Below, piece after piece: positions 24,001 through 34,291 of a stretch of DNA of 64,000 nt. Origin of the DNA: Apiosordaria backusii (lineage: Eukaryota; Ascomycota; Sordariomycetes; Sordariales; Lasiosphaeriaceae); contig JAUKTV010000012.1 of NCBI GenBank assembly GCA_030549205.1, positions 186,001 to 250,000 of the forward strand, read 5' to 3'. The notes beneath the pieces were generated by a model, which saw nothing but the letters and a program-made list of their open reading frames with translations, was not told where the DNA came from and ran no database searches. Both the position numbers and the translations under genes were made by a program. Within the stretch, counting starts at the first letter, position 1; the number at the start of each line of letters is the position of its first letter.

Positions 24001-27000
24001 TCACAGCCCTGAACCCACAGCGGGACCAGGGCGCGGACGAGGGCAATCCCCTGTCCGTAGACCCTCTCGAGACCGAGATTACCTGGGAGTGGCTCAACCG
24101 TATTGTAAACCGATGCCAGCGGCACCATTGTTCCACTACATACTGCCTCCGCCTAACCAAGAGAGATGCGGAGCGGGCCAGACAGTCGGCAGCCCGAGCA
24201 GAAGCCGGTGAGGCCGGTGAGCCAGAGCAACCCCCGCCGCAGCCAACATGCCGGTTCCTCTTTCCCCGCCCCGAGCGGCCAGCTGCGGGTGTTGTTAGGA
24301 GAGCAGGTACGAAATGGTGGCATTTCGAGGCCGAGAGAAACGACACCCACATGAACCAGTACAACCCGATGATCTCGCTCTGCTGGCTCGCCAACACTGA
24401 CTGCTCGCCCTGCACCGGCGTACAGGCTGTGATCAACTACGCTGCAAAGTACTGCAGCAAGTCGGAGGCCCAGACCAACACGTACGCGCAGATCGCCCGC
24501 GGCATAATGCCTTACGTTTCCGACCGCAACCCCATGCTTTCGTTCGTATCCAAGCTGATGAACAAGCTGGTGGGTGAGAGGGACTACTCCGCGCAGGAGA
24601 TCTGCCACATCCTGCTGGGCCTTCCTCTCCAGGACGACAGCCGGGTGGTGCAGAGCGTGGACTGCCGGCCCCGCGAGCGACACGCCCGGCCCATCGACAT
24701 CACTGCTGACGGCGAAGTCGAGGAATCCTCGAATGTCTACGACAAATACCTCAACCGGCCGGCACACATGGAGGAGGTGACGTACTTTGACTTCCTTGAG
24801 AACTGGAACTTCAAGGCCCGCGATCCTTCGAGATGGGCTGTGTGGCAACCTCCTGCGCGGCCCAGGGTTTTGTACTACTACCCCAGATACAAGCCTGTTC
24901 GCTCGCACCAGCAGTGGCCTAATTTCTGCCGTATTAAGCTCCTGCTTAACCATCCTCACCGCCAACCCACGGATCTTTTACGAGCCGACAACCTGCTGTT
25001 TGAAACCTACGAGGTCGCCTACAGGCACTGCGCCATTCATCACGACCACCCCGACGACCATTATGGCGTCGAGGACGAGGAGGAACCCGAGCCTGACGAG
25101 GAGCTGTTTGAGCCTGGCGGTGATGTGGTTGATATCACCCTTGAGGATTGGCACGAGATGGCACGTATGGTACCTGACCTCGAGCTTCCCCAGGAGGAGG
25201 CAGATTTACTCGGCCGCCGCGACATCGACGTAAACTACGACTGGACCCGCCACATCGGCCTTTATTCCCACGAGCTGTTTAACGACGGAACCTATTGGAC
25301 CGAGCTCCGGGGGATTCTCCCGGCAATTACAACGTCGAGCAGCTCCCGCGCGAGGCCTGTGACACTCTTAACACCGAGCAGCGGCTGGTGTACGACGCCA
25401 TTCTAGGACACTACAGGGCAACCAACCGAGGTCAGAACCCAGCCCCGCTCCGGATCCAGGTGGACGGGGGCGGAGGGACCGGCAAGTCGTACATGGTGAA
25501 GGTGATCTCCTCTCGCCTGCAAGCCAAAGCAGCCAGGCGCGGCCAGCCCTCGCCAATCATCCGGGCGGCGCCTACCGGTGTAGCCAGCAACCAGATCACG
25601 GGCCAGACCCTCCATTCCCTCTTCCGGCTCCCGGTGGACGGCAACTACCGCCCGCTCTCGGAAACCCCAACGGTCCTCAGCTCCCTGCAGCGACAGTTTA
25701 GGCCGATCCACTACCTCATCATCGACGAGAAGAGCATGCTGGGGCGGAAAAATCTGGCCTGGATCGATCGGCGGCTCCGTGAGATCTTCCCCGAGCGCCG
25801 CGAGCAGTATCTCGGTGGGCTCAGCGTCATCCTCATAGGCGATTTCTTCCAGCTCCCCCTGTCATGAGCAAGCCGCTATACTCTGCGGCGGGTGACTTGC
25901 GGGATATGGAGATTGTCGGCCGTAACGTATACCTTTCGTTCGACAAGTCGGTGTTCTTATCCACGGTCCAGCGCCAGCAGGGTGAGGACCAGGCTCTGTT
26001 CCGGCAGGCCCTGCAGGAACTGAGGCAGGCGAAGGTGTCCATTCCGTCGTGGGAGCTTCTCACCTCGAGATGTGCGATCAAGCTACCCCCGGCCGAGGTG
26101 GAGGCTTTTGATAACGCCCTCCGCATCTTTCCCGTCAAGGCGCAGGTTGAAGAGTATAACCATCGGCACCTTCTGGGCCTGCGAAGGGCGGTTGTCCAGG
26201 TGAACGCGACGCACGAGGGCGCCGGCGCAGACAGGGTCAAGTCCTCCGACGCCGGCAACCTGGTCAAACGATTGCCTCTTTGTATTGGTTGCCGGGTTAT
26301 GCTGACGAGGAATCTCTGGGCCAACGTTGGCCTCGTGAACGGTGCGCAGGGCACCGTATACGACATCTCGTGGGCGGAGGGAGCCAACGTAGAAAACGAC
26401 CCACCGCAGGTTATCATGGTAGCGTTTGACAACTACACCGGGCCGCCGTTCCTGTTGCCTAGCGGGGAAGAGCTTCGTGATGGGGCTAGGCCGGTGGTTC
26501 CAATCCTCAGGGTCCAACACGTGTTTGTTCTTGGGGCTGGCACCGGCCTCCGCAAGCAGTTCCCACTGCTTGTGTGCTACGCCATCACGGTGCACAAGTC
26601 ACAGGGCATCACTCTCGACAAGGTGGTTTGTGACATCTCCGAGCCAGAGTTCGCGTCCGGCCTGTCCTACGTAGCTGTTTCCAGGGTCAAAACACTGGAT
26701 GGCCTGATGTTTGAGTCGCCGTTTGATCGGAGTAGGATATATTGCGAAGATCCGATACGGAGCATGCAACTGAAGATAGCTGATTACGAGACAAGGAGGC
26801 TGCAGCGGTTGGGTCCACAGGAAGAGGAGGTTGGGTCGAGTAACATAGGCGGGTATATGAGCTCCGATAGCTCTGACATGGAAGAGGAGGATGACTCGAG
26901 CGATACAAGCGATGGCTTTACTGTGTAGAGAGAAGATTTAGTTGTGTAGGTTTAGCTGTAGTTGTAATAAACAGTCTTCAGCAGAACACGGGATTGTTGG

Positions 27001-27186
27001 CCTCCGGACAGGTTATTGTCGCTTCGTTTACTCCCCACTTGACCCCAATTGAGTTTGCTCTCCACATACGCACATGAAATTCGTGCCCGTGTCAAAATTG
27101 CCAGGAGCGAGAGTGAGGAAGGAAGCGTCCCGTAGCGCAGCGAAGGGCCACGCGACTGACGAACGAAGCGACGCTAGCAATTTTAG
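21021..27186 (+). mobile_element. Helitron rolling-circle transposon
   Basis: A 6.2-kb block of normal G+C between RIPed sequences that codes for a Rep/helicase protein. It begins TCCTGTCCGGAGG directly after an A, as Helitrons start with TC. An inverted, imperfect copy (CCTCCGGACAGG at 27,001-27,012, similarity about 24 bp) lies about 170 bp before the right end. The right end has GCGTC/GACGC self-complementary ends around 27,125-27,174 and CTAG at 27,174-27,177 (or TTTTAG at 27,181-27,186). A 5' terminal motif repeated inverted inside the 3' end is the asymmetric arrangement described for Helitron2-type elements. The exact right end is uncertain. Confidence 0.8.
21566..26928 (+). pseudogene. 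Helitron Rep-PIF1 helicase gene with one stop codon and three frame losses
   Basis: RepHel proteins nick and unwind DNA for rolling-circle transposition. The N-terminus has a CxxC...CxxC zinc motif (CYLC, CSDC), and CPRC/CKRC follows near 22,383-22,450. Rep: HUH motif as S-H-A-H-G (histidines at 23,904 and 23,910) and a two-tyrosine motif YAAKYCSK (24,438 and 24,450). Helicase: Walker A GGGGTGKS (near 25,475), LIIDEKSM, and late VHKSQG and YVAVSR motifs. A 49-nt intron (22,607-22,655, CTGAC branch) joins HVSVNVFT to VRGQQYKYRGH. An earlier intron (21,719-21,770, TACTAAC branch) would need a GC donor. Defects: TAG at 22,304 (CAG to TAG would explain it), and single-base losses at homopolymers 21,999-22,002, 25,309-25,313 and 25,855-25,859. 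Confidence 0.9.
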
Positions 27187-30100
27187 AGCTTATTTTTTAA
27201 CTATTAGCTTTATTAAGACCTTCTTTATTTCTACTTTTCTATTAAATATTGTTAATAAGGACTGTCTATATAGTATTAAAGAAGCCCTATATAATTAAAA
27301 GCTTACTGATAGTAATTGCAATCTTATTACTTTTTTAAATTTTAAAAGATTAAGGTTTTACTTTAACTTTAAAGGCTAACCTTAGTTAAAAGTATCTTAC
27401 TAACAGTACTTTAGTAATTACCTTATTTTCCTTAAAGCCTTTAAAGCTTTTAAAATTTTAAAAAAGGTCTTTTTTAAAGCTCTTAACTTTTTAAAAGGAA
27501 ATAGGACTTTTAAAAATCCTAATAAGCCTTTATTAGCTTTAATTCGATTAGTTATCCTTTAATATATACAGCTTAGATATATAGGTTTTAACCTTTTAAA
27601 GAAGACTTTTTTTATTATTAAAGGTATATTTAACTTATAGAAAGTTAGGCTTAAAGATTTCGTTTATAAAAGCTATAATATTATAAAGATCTTTTAAAGG
27701 CCTTTTAAAAATCCTATTTAAGACTTTCCTTTTACCTTAAGCTATTTAAAGGAGGATATTATTACTATTAAGCCTATTTTACTATTAAAAAAGCTTTATA
27801 GTTTAATTATAATAGATCGAAAGATCTGTTTCTAATTTCTTAGGCTATTAGTTATTAAGGATAATACCGTTATAGTACTTTATTTACTATTTAAAGGCTT
27901 AAATAATACCTTCTGGTAATATCTTACTTATTTTTATTATAATAGGAAAAAAGAAGTCCTTTCTTTAGGTACTTACTTTATTAAAAAGGGCATTGGCTTT
28001 AGTATATTAAGCTTTAAAACTTTTAATTAAAATAACTTAACTAAACGCTTTATTAAGGTTATTTTAAACCGTTTTAAGGCTATTATTTTAACTTTAGGCC
28101 TTCTTATTATTTTTTAAGGATATATAGTTATTCCTATAGTAGATATTATTAACTATATAGCTTAAAGCTTTAAAGATTTTATATTTTATTAAGCCTTTTA
28201 TAATAAACTGTTGCTTTTTTAAATGCTATATTAGCTAAACCTTTTAAACTATAAGACTATAAGTACTAAGGTTATAATATATATCTCTATTAAGGATTAA
28301 ATTATAGATTTTAAGCTTACCTTTTAAAGAATTAAAGAAAGACTTATAGCTATTTTAGGTTATTAAACCTACTTAGTTTACTTAAGCTTAAATAAAGTTA
28401 TTAAAACTAACTTTATTAAGTTCTATAAGGACCTATTAGCTTAGATTATAGGTCCTTTAAGTCCTATAAGTCCTTTAAAGGTCTTTAATTACTTTAATAA
28501 GTTAAAGAAGGATACTACTGTTTAAGTCCTTAAGCCTTTTATTTACAGTCTTTCTATTCTACTAATTCCTAATTTTCTAATACTTAAATTATCTTTTATA
28601 CTACTTACTTAACTATTATTTAAACTTACAATTCTAATATTTACAGTACCTTTTATTACTATTAAGATCCTTCTACTTTAAGCTTTATAAAAGTAATATA
28701 AGGAATTTATACCTATAGATAATATAGATTATAGTAAGCTTATTTTTTATTTGGTTTTTTACTATAAAAAGTGCTATTTTATAAAGGCCTTAAAGCTTAA
28801 TACCTTTAAGTAAGCTTTAAAATATCTTAAAAAGAAGTAATAATTATAGACTATTTTTATTAAATTATACTAACTTTTTACTATTAAACTTTCTATTTTA
28901 TCTACCGATTTTAAGTTAAAAAGAAGTTTATTATAAGTTACTAGGTCTTTAAAGATAAAAGAATTTATAGGGTATTATAGTAAAGTTTAAAGTCTGATTA
29001 ATTACTTAGGGTTTTTAATAGGCTTTTAAAATCGATTTTAAATAGACCTATGCTTTTACTATAGGGCCTTTAACTTAGAAAATTATACTGGCCTTTATAG
29101 TTATATTTAACTAGGATTTAAAGTAGGTAGACTTTATAAGAGCTTTTTTAAACTTAAAGACCGATTTTAATATCTATATTAAAATTCTATAGGGACTATC
29201 TAAGTTTACTTATAGTAGTGTTAGCACTGTAATACTATTAAAAGTAGCCGGATAGGATCCTATTAAAGATTAAGTTATCTTATTAAAGAAATCCTTATAT
29301 AGCTTAAAGTAAGCTTTTTACCTTTAATAATAGAAGGTCTTTATAATAACCTAAGCCTTAGATTTTAAGCCTTTTATCTTTAATATAGCTATCTATTTTT
29401 ACTTAAACTATAAGATCTTTATTATTAATTACGTTAACGATTGCTTGATTATAAGCTTTAAGCCTCTATAGCTTTAAGCTTTAAAGAATGTTATAGGAAA
29501 GTACTATAATATTAAAGATTTAAGTCTTGTCTGCTATTTCCTTAGTATTTAAATTAAATGTAATAAGCCTTAATAGTACCTTTAGATTTATTAAAAGGCC
29601 TATATTATAAAGGTAGTTAAATACTTTGGAATTAATATTAAGTTAACTTCTCTTTTATTAAGCCTTAGAATTATAGATAAAGACAATAGGTTTGGAACTT
29701 CTATAAGCTCCTCTAATTAGTACTTATATTAATAACTAATTGGTATTTTAATATATACTATAGTTTAAATTAAGTCTAATATAGCCTTTAGTATTTAGTA
29801 GTTTTTATAATACTTAATATAGCTTACTAATACTTACTTAAAAGCTATAAAATCATTACTTTCCTACTTCTATTTTAGTATTTACAGTACTATTAGTTAC
29901 GGCTTTAATAGTAACTTAAAGCCTATTGGTTTTATTAATAGTAATTAGGTTAGGTATAAGGAAAGTATTAAATCTACTTATAGTTGGCTATTTACTTTAA
30001 TTAAAGGACCTATTAATTAGAAATCTAAGAAAATGTTCACTATATCCTTTAGTACTTTAAAGGCTAAATATACTAAATTTATTAAAGGCCTTAAGAAAGC

Positions 30101-30424
30101 TATATAGTTTAAAGGTCTTTTTTAGGAAATTTCTAAGCCTATTATAAGCCCTACCTCCTTATTATATAAAAATAAAGGCTTTATTACCACTGCTTATAGC
30201 GATAAGTACAATCGCTAAACTAAATATACTTTAATTCGATTTTAAAAAGTTAAAAAGACTATATTTACTAAAGTTATTACTATAACTTACCTTCCTATAA
30301 AGAAGATACTTACTAATAGCTTTACTAAAGCTTTATTTACAGCGCTATTTAATACTTTTATTTTACTATTAAACCTTTCTAAGCCCTTTTAGTCAATGCT
30401 ATATACTATAGTTATAGAGAAAGT
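27187..30424 (+). mobile_element. RIP-degraded Ty1/copia interior, 5' truncated
   Basis: Plus-strand remnants of a copia polyprotein. Near 29,418-29,450 the reading gives K-I-F-I-I-N-Y-V-N-D-C-L-I-I, the copia YVDD box with the first Asp changed to Asn. Near 29,985-30,125 a mutated RNase H segment reads PINWKSKKMFTISFSTLKAKY, matching the family's PISWKSKKQ...STTEAEY pattern. Near 30,305-30,390 comes the terminal SFTKALF...LLNLSK region that closes copia RNase H. The interior runs directly into the LTR at 30,425. No 5' LTR is found; the Helitron occupies the left side. All frames are closed by RIP-type stops. Confidence 0.8.
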
Positions 30425-31101
30425 ATTAAAATATAGTACTTAATTATAAACTTTATAGTATATTTTAGTCTATAACCTATAAAGTTAATAATAATTAATA
30501 GTTTAGAATTATAGTATTTACTAACATTCTATTATAGTAATTGCAATAATCTTTAAACCTTTAAAGTAGTCTAAAGCCTTAAACAGTTAGTGCATTATAA
30601 TAGTAAAACGTTAATGCCTTAGACTTTATAAACGGTTTTTAACTAATATACTTAATAGTTAGACTTAACTGGCCAGTTAAGTCTATAGTTAGCAGACTTA
30701 ATAGGTATTTAGGCTTTATAGTTAGTAAACTTAATAGGCATTTAGGTCCTATAGTTAGCAGATTTAACAGACATTTAGGCTTTAAAATAAAGAAAGGTTT
30801 AGAAAGCAATATAGGGCTAAAGACCTATAATAGGTCTTATCCTTTATAACTATTTACTATAATATTTTCTAACTAATAAGTCAATTCAATATACTAATTT
30901 ACTATATCTTATAGTACCTTATAAGCCTATATTGCAGTGTCTACTTTTTATATATTACAGAGCGTCGCCCCTATAATCTACCTTCCTTCAGTACCTAGCT
31001 ACTATCGTATACTACAGACAAAGCCCTCTTCGCTTTCAGTATTCTACGCCGTTCCCTACACAGGTCTATACCTATAGGCCTGTGAGACATCTATCTTAAC
31101 A
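30425..31101 (+). repeat. RIPed 3' LTR of the copia remnant
   Basis: About 677 bp. The reverse complement aligns throughout with the unmutated solo LTR at 5,399-6,044, with C-to-T and G-to-A transitions accounting for most differences (for example TGTTGAAATACAG has become TATTAAAATATAG). It ends TCTTAACA. Together the two copies give the family's LTR before and after RIP. Confidence 0.85.
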
Positions 31102-31415
31102 AATACGATTAAAGTTAGCGTAATATTTTTAAACTATAAGCTTTAAAGGAGTTTATTTTAAAAGAGAAGATAGTCGAACTTTCTTTTATAAACTTTAAAG
31201 AATTGCTATTTAAAATAATCTTTAAGCACCTATAGATAAATAGAGTAGTAACTTTTTAAATAAAGTTTAAATAAAATCCTTATACAAATTATAAATAAAA
31301 TAACCGCGGACTAGAAAGCCCGAAATATAAGTCGCTAATAGGGAGGACTTCCTCGATAGCGCGCGCTTTCCTTCTAAGAGTTGCCTTTACGGTCGATAAA
31401 GTTTAAAGAGACAAG
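31102..31415. other. RIPed spacer before the chromodomain remnant
   Basis: A+T-rich with closed frames until about 31,300, then partly normal. Probably the degraded integrase of the same chromodomain-bearing retroelement that leaves the readable remnant at 31,416-31,589. Confidence 0.35.
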
Positions 31416-31589
31416 TATTTTCAGGTTAAGGAAATTCTGGATTTACGACGACGAGGAAAGCAGGTGGAGTACCTGGTCAAGTGGGAAGGGTATGGGCACG
31501 AGCATGATAGTTGGGAACCTATTGCGCATTTTGAGAAGTGTTCTGAGATGCTCCAGCAGTTTCACCAGAGGACGGGGAGGCCCGGGTAG
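31416..31589 (+). pseudogene. chromodomain remnant of a gypsy chromovirus integrase
   Basis: A 57-codon readable stretch ending in TAG: YFQVKEILDLRRRGKQ, then VEYLVKWEGYGHEHDSWEP, then a helix ending QQFHQRTGRPG. This is a complete chromodomain (aromatic cage positions Tyr, Trp, Tyr/Trp). Such a domain sits at the extreme C-terminus of chromovirus integrases and targets insertion to methylated-histone chromatin. Everything upstream is RIPed and no LTR is recognised downstream. It could alternatively be a scrap of a host chromodomain protein, but its place after RIPed DNA and just before a stop favours the retroelement. Confidence 0.75.
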
Positions 31590-31945
31590 GGGAAATGCTA
31601 GGTCAGCGACGAATTCAATTTCTTTTGGTGTTCCTCCCAGGTAGCTCTGTGCGTAGTGATTATCTCTTCTGAGCCTAGTTGATCCCCTAAATCAGCGGCG
31701 TGGAGCTGCAGCAGGCCGAGCTCGAAGCCCTCTGCAGCAAGGCCGCTGACAACAACCCGAACAATTTCCACATCACCTGCGTCGTATTGCGAGAGAGCTG
31801 CTGGGCTGGCGCCGTCAACATCATGCGGCAAAAGTTAGCCGAATGGAATATCAGATCTACATATGCGCCCCGTCTTCTCTGCCAAGTCAACAGCCTCCTT
31901 CTGCCCCACCATGTAGGTCAGACAACCCACAGTGTCGACCTGAGA
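31590..31945. other. spacer between chromodomain remnant and kinase gene
   Basis: Normal composition. A plus-strand reading beginning MELQQAELEALCSKAADNN near 31,700 has ordinary codon use for about 55 residues and then becomes antisense to the kinase gene. It is not recognised; it may be a gene scrap. Otherwise the kinase 3' untranslated region. Confidence 0.3.
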
Positions 31946-32836
31946 CTACTGTGGTCCATCTGCCGGCTTGTAGTCTCCTGCGCCTGCCAGCTCGCCAAAC
32001 CCCGAGTCCGGCATCGACGCGGCAGACGACCTCCCGTGTTCCCGTTCGATAGCCTCGAGATCCCAAACCACCTCCTCCGCGGATTCGTACTGCTGCTCCC
32101 AGCATTTCACGGTGACGGCACTGCATACCTGCTGTTCCCGAGGCCACTCCTTCTTCGCGAGCCTCTCTTCCACCTTCTCCCAGGCCTCCTCGTCCCTGTC
32201 GTCGATGTCTGGGAAGATGGTGTGGCCCAGGAGGATGAAGTAGACAGTGCACCCCAGCGCGAACAGGTCCGTCTTGACGTCGGCGCGGAAGTCGTCCCGG
32301 GGTAGCGAGAAGCGGTAGGGTTCCATACTATAGCCGTCGACGAGCACTGTACCGTCCTCAGCCAGGAGCTTGCCCTGGAAGTCAGAGAGCTTGACGTGCA
32401 GGTCTTTGTCGAGGAGCAGGTTGGTGGGCTGGATGTCGCAGTGGAGGACGCGGTGGGCGTGGATCCAGGCGACTGCCTCGGCGGTCTCGCGGCACCAGGC
32501 CAGCCGCTGCTGGAGGGAGAGCGGCTTGCCCGACTCGAGGATGTATTTGGCGACAGTGCCGTTCGGGGCGCGTTCCAGGTAGATTCCCGCGTTGGTGGAG
32601 CCTTTGAACCCCAAGACGTTCTTATGCGGCGGGATGGCTTCCAGGATCTTTCTCTCGGCCTCGAGACGCTCTAGGTCCTCGCCGGCGGTCAGGGGATATT
32701 TCAAGACGGTGCAATCGTCCACCTCACCAATCCATGCACTGGTTCCCGACTCAATGACGCGCTTCACTCCCGGGGGGAAGTACTGGTAGTGATGGCGAAC
32801 GCTTGTGTACTCGTCATACCCGCCGTTGTTGGTCAT
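31946..32836 (-). CDS. divergent protein kinase domain protein, 296 aa
   Basis: Single exon. The frame continues upstream to 33,106, but the Met at 32,836 is chosen because the kinase fold starts right after it and the upstream 90 residues look like untranslated leader. Landmarks: VLKYPL with the ATP-binding Lys46, YLERAPNGTVAKYI hinge at 86-99, catalytic loop HCDIQPTNLLLD with Asp134 and Asn139, SDFQGK with the metal-binding Asp152, and DVKTDLFALGCTVYFILLG at 186-204. The catalytic residues remain, but HRD is HCD and DFG is DFQ, as in the expanded, fast-evolving kinase-like families of filamentous fungi. The glycine-rich loop is weak (SGTSAWIG). Role unknown. No signal or membrane segment. 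Confidence 0.85.
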   Translation of the reverse strand: MTNNGGYDEYTSVRHHYQYFPPGVKRVIESGTSAWIGEVDDCTVLKYPLTAGEDLERLEAERKILEAIPPHKNVLGFKGSTNAGIYLERAPNGTVAKYILESGKPLSLQQRLAWCRETAEAVAWIHAHRVLHCDIQPTNLLLDKDLHVKLSDFQGKLLAEDGTVLVDGYSMEPYRFSLPRDDFRADVKTDLFALGCTVYFILLGHTIFPDIDDRDEEAWEKVEERLAKKEWPREQQVCSAVTVKCWEQQYESAEEVVWDLEAIEREHGRSSAASMPDSGFGELAGAGDYKPADGPQ

Positions 32837-33304
32837 GGTGGGCTGCGAAAGCGTCGTAATGACTGAAAGCGTGGGGCGGCAGGTTCGGGTTCGGTTGGTG
32901 GGAGGAAGAGGGATGGCTTGGGCATCACAAGGGTTGGGCACCTCAGTGTTAAATTTGTGCCTTTTTGCAGTGAGGGGAGGACGTACATATGTACATGTAT
33001 GCCCAGCAGCTCTAGCTGGGCCAATCAGGGGAGGGCTGGAGCAGCACGCACGGGATAGAGACAAACGGCGGCCGGTGGCTTCAAGAATCAAGAATAATTG
33101 TCGCACCCAATCAGGGGCACACTGCGGCTACAGCACCCAATCGCACAGATCAAGTCTTCCCTGGTCACCCCCCAGCCCACCATGAATCTGGTACCTCTCC
33201 CGATCACCCTGGAAGAGATTCGACCTAGATTCTTGAGCACCCACAAAACATCTGGCAACATCTACAGCGCACACGCGTGAAGCCCTAGAGGGCATACTTA
33301 GCAT
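32837..33304. other. kinase upstream region
   Basis: Normal composition, no supported gene. The kinase frame stays open into it on the minus strand without family similarity. Contains the presumed kinase promoter. Confidence 0.3.
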
Positions 33305-33493
33305 TTAGGACAGATGCTGCCGGGCGTCCGGACCGTGGTTCATTGCCAAGTTGACGTCCTCGTAGCCAGTGCAGCTCAAGCCGCCGACATCACTGTAGTT
33401 TTGAAACGTGACGTCCTGGACCCTGTGCTTCGGTGATGCGGTACAATTCGCGTACTTCTTGGGGGCAGTGATGCGCTTGCAGCCACAAGCCAT
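33305..33493 (-). CDS. small hypothetical protein, 62 aa
   Basis: A 62-codon frame starting MACGCKRITAPKKYANC. The ATG has a strong CACCATGGC context, and the longer frame reaching 33,649 has no better start. Four cysteines in total (residues 3, 5, 17 and one near 41) and no signal peptide. The segment ASPKHRVQDVTFQNY followed by GGLSCTGYEDVNLAMNH looks like structured coding sequence, not random frame. No family is recognised. It lies between the kinase and the zinc-finger gene on the same strand. Confidence 0.4.
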   Translation of the reverse strand: MACGCKRITAPKKYANCTASPKHRVQDVTFQNYSDVGGLSCTGYEDVNLAMNHGPDARQHLS

Positions 33494-34291
33494 GGTGCTG
33501 TCTTTCGCAAAGGCGGCTGGTTTTGAAGTGGGAGTGCGAAAAAGAGTCAAACTCAGCAGGTGTCTGAAGGTTTGAGACTGTGTTGAAGAGAGGGAGGTGG
33601 AATGACCAGGTTGAGCGTCCGGCAGACGGCTCTTTATACACCTCAGCAATACTCAAGGCATTCCATCACGCTGGCAGTGACCGTTTTCATCTGCAGGCCG
33701 CAGACCAGCTCACACTCGACGGACATGTGCGCGAGAGCCTTCCTCCAGCAAGGGCGGTGGCTGAGGATCTACCAACAGCAGCCCAGCGCCTTTCGCGATT
33801 CGTGCATCTTTCTACTCCTCCGACCGAGAAGGGGGGGGGGGGGGAAGCATTTCTCTGACATGCCCTCACCCACAACTGGAGGTGAGTCATATGCAGTGTG
33901 ACAAGGCAACCGAGGGAGAGCGAGGTGGTGCCCGATAGGTGTGTAAACAAGTGCACAACTTGACTTCGGTGTCGACTATTAAGTACGAGGACGAGAAGGC
34001 TACTAGGTGTATGTACCAGGGAAGTGAGGCGAGCAGCCCATGACCCCAACCCCGCTGAAGGGAGAAGGCTGGCTGTCGGGGCCCGTGGCTGCAGCAATGC
34101 CTGCTGCAATGCAGGAGCACAAATCAACAATCCATTGGCCAGCCTGTCGCTGGTTGGAACTTGGAGGTTGGCGCAAGAGCAGCAGGCTGAAGGGATTGTT
34201 GAGTGATTTCCAGAACGCCGAGTGGGAGGTGTGCCCTTCCTGCAGGGTCGCAAATGTCCAGTGCAGCAAGGAGGGTTGTGAGGCGTCGTTG
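33494..34291. other. intergenic region, no gene seen
   Basis: Holds a G-run near 33,831-33,843. Minus-strand open frames near 34,003-34,368 may be a third exon of the zinc-finger gene (a GTACGT donor occurs at its 3' end and a CTGCAG acceptor near 34,243), but the continuation is not recognisable. Confidence 0.3.

Noticed and set aside
23993..24436. 147-codon minus-strand frame in the Helitron
   Set aside because: Another antisense shadow of Rep-coding sequence.
24153..24965. 270-codon minus-strand open frame
   Set aside because: Antisense shadow of the Helitron Rep domain; G+C-rich codons keep the reverse frame open. No domain.
25295..25867. Programmed frameshifting to make separate Rep and helicase proteins
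   Set aside because: No slippery heptamer plus pseudoknot is apparent, and three similar losses at plain homopolymers are better explained by error or mutation.
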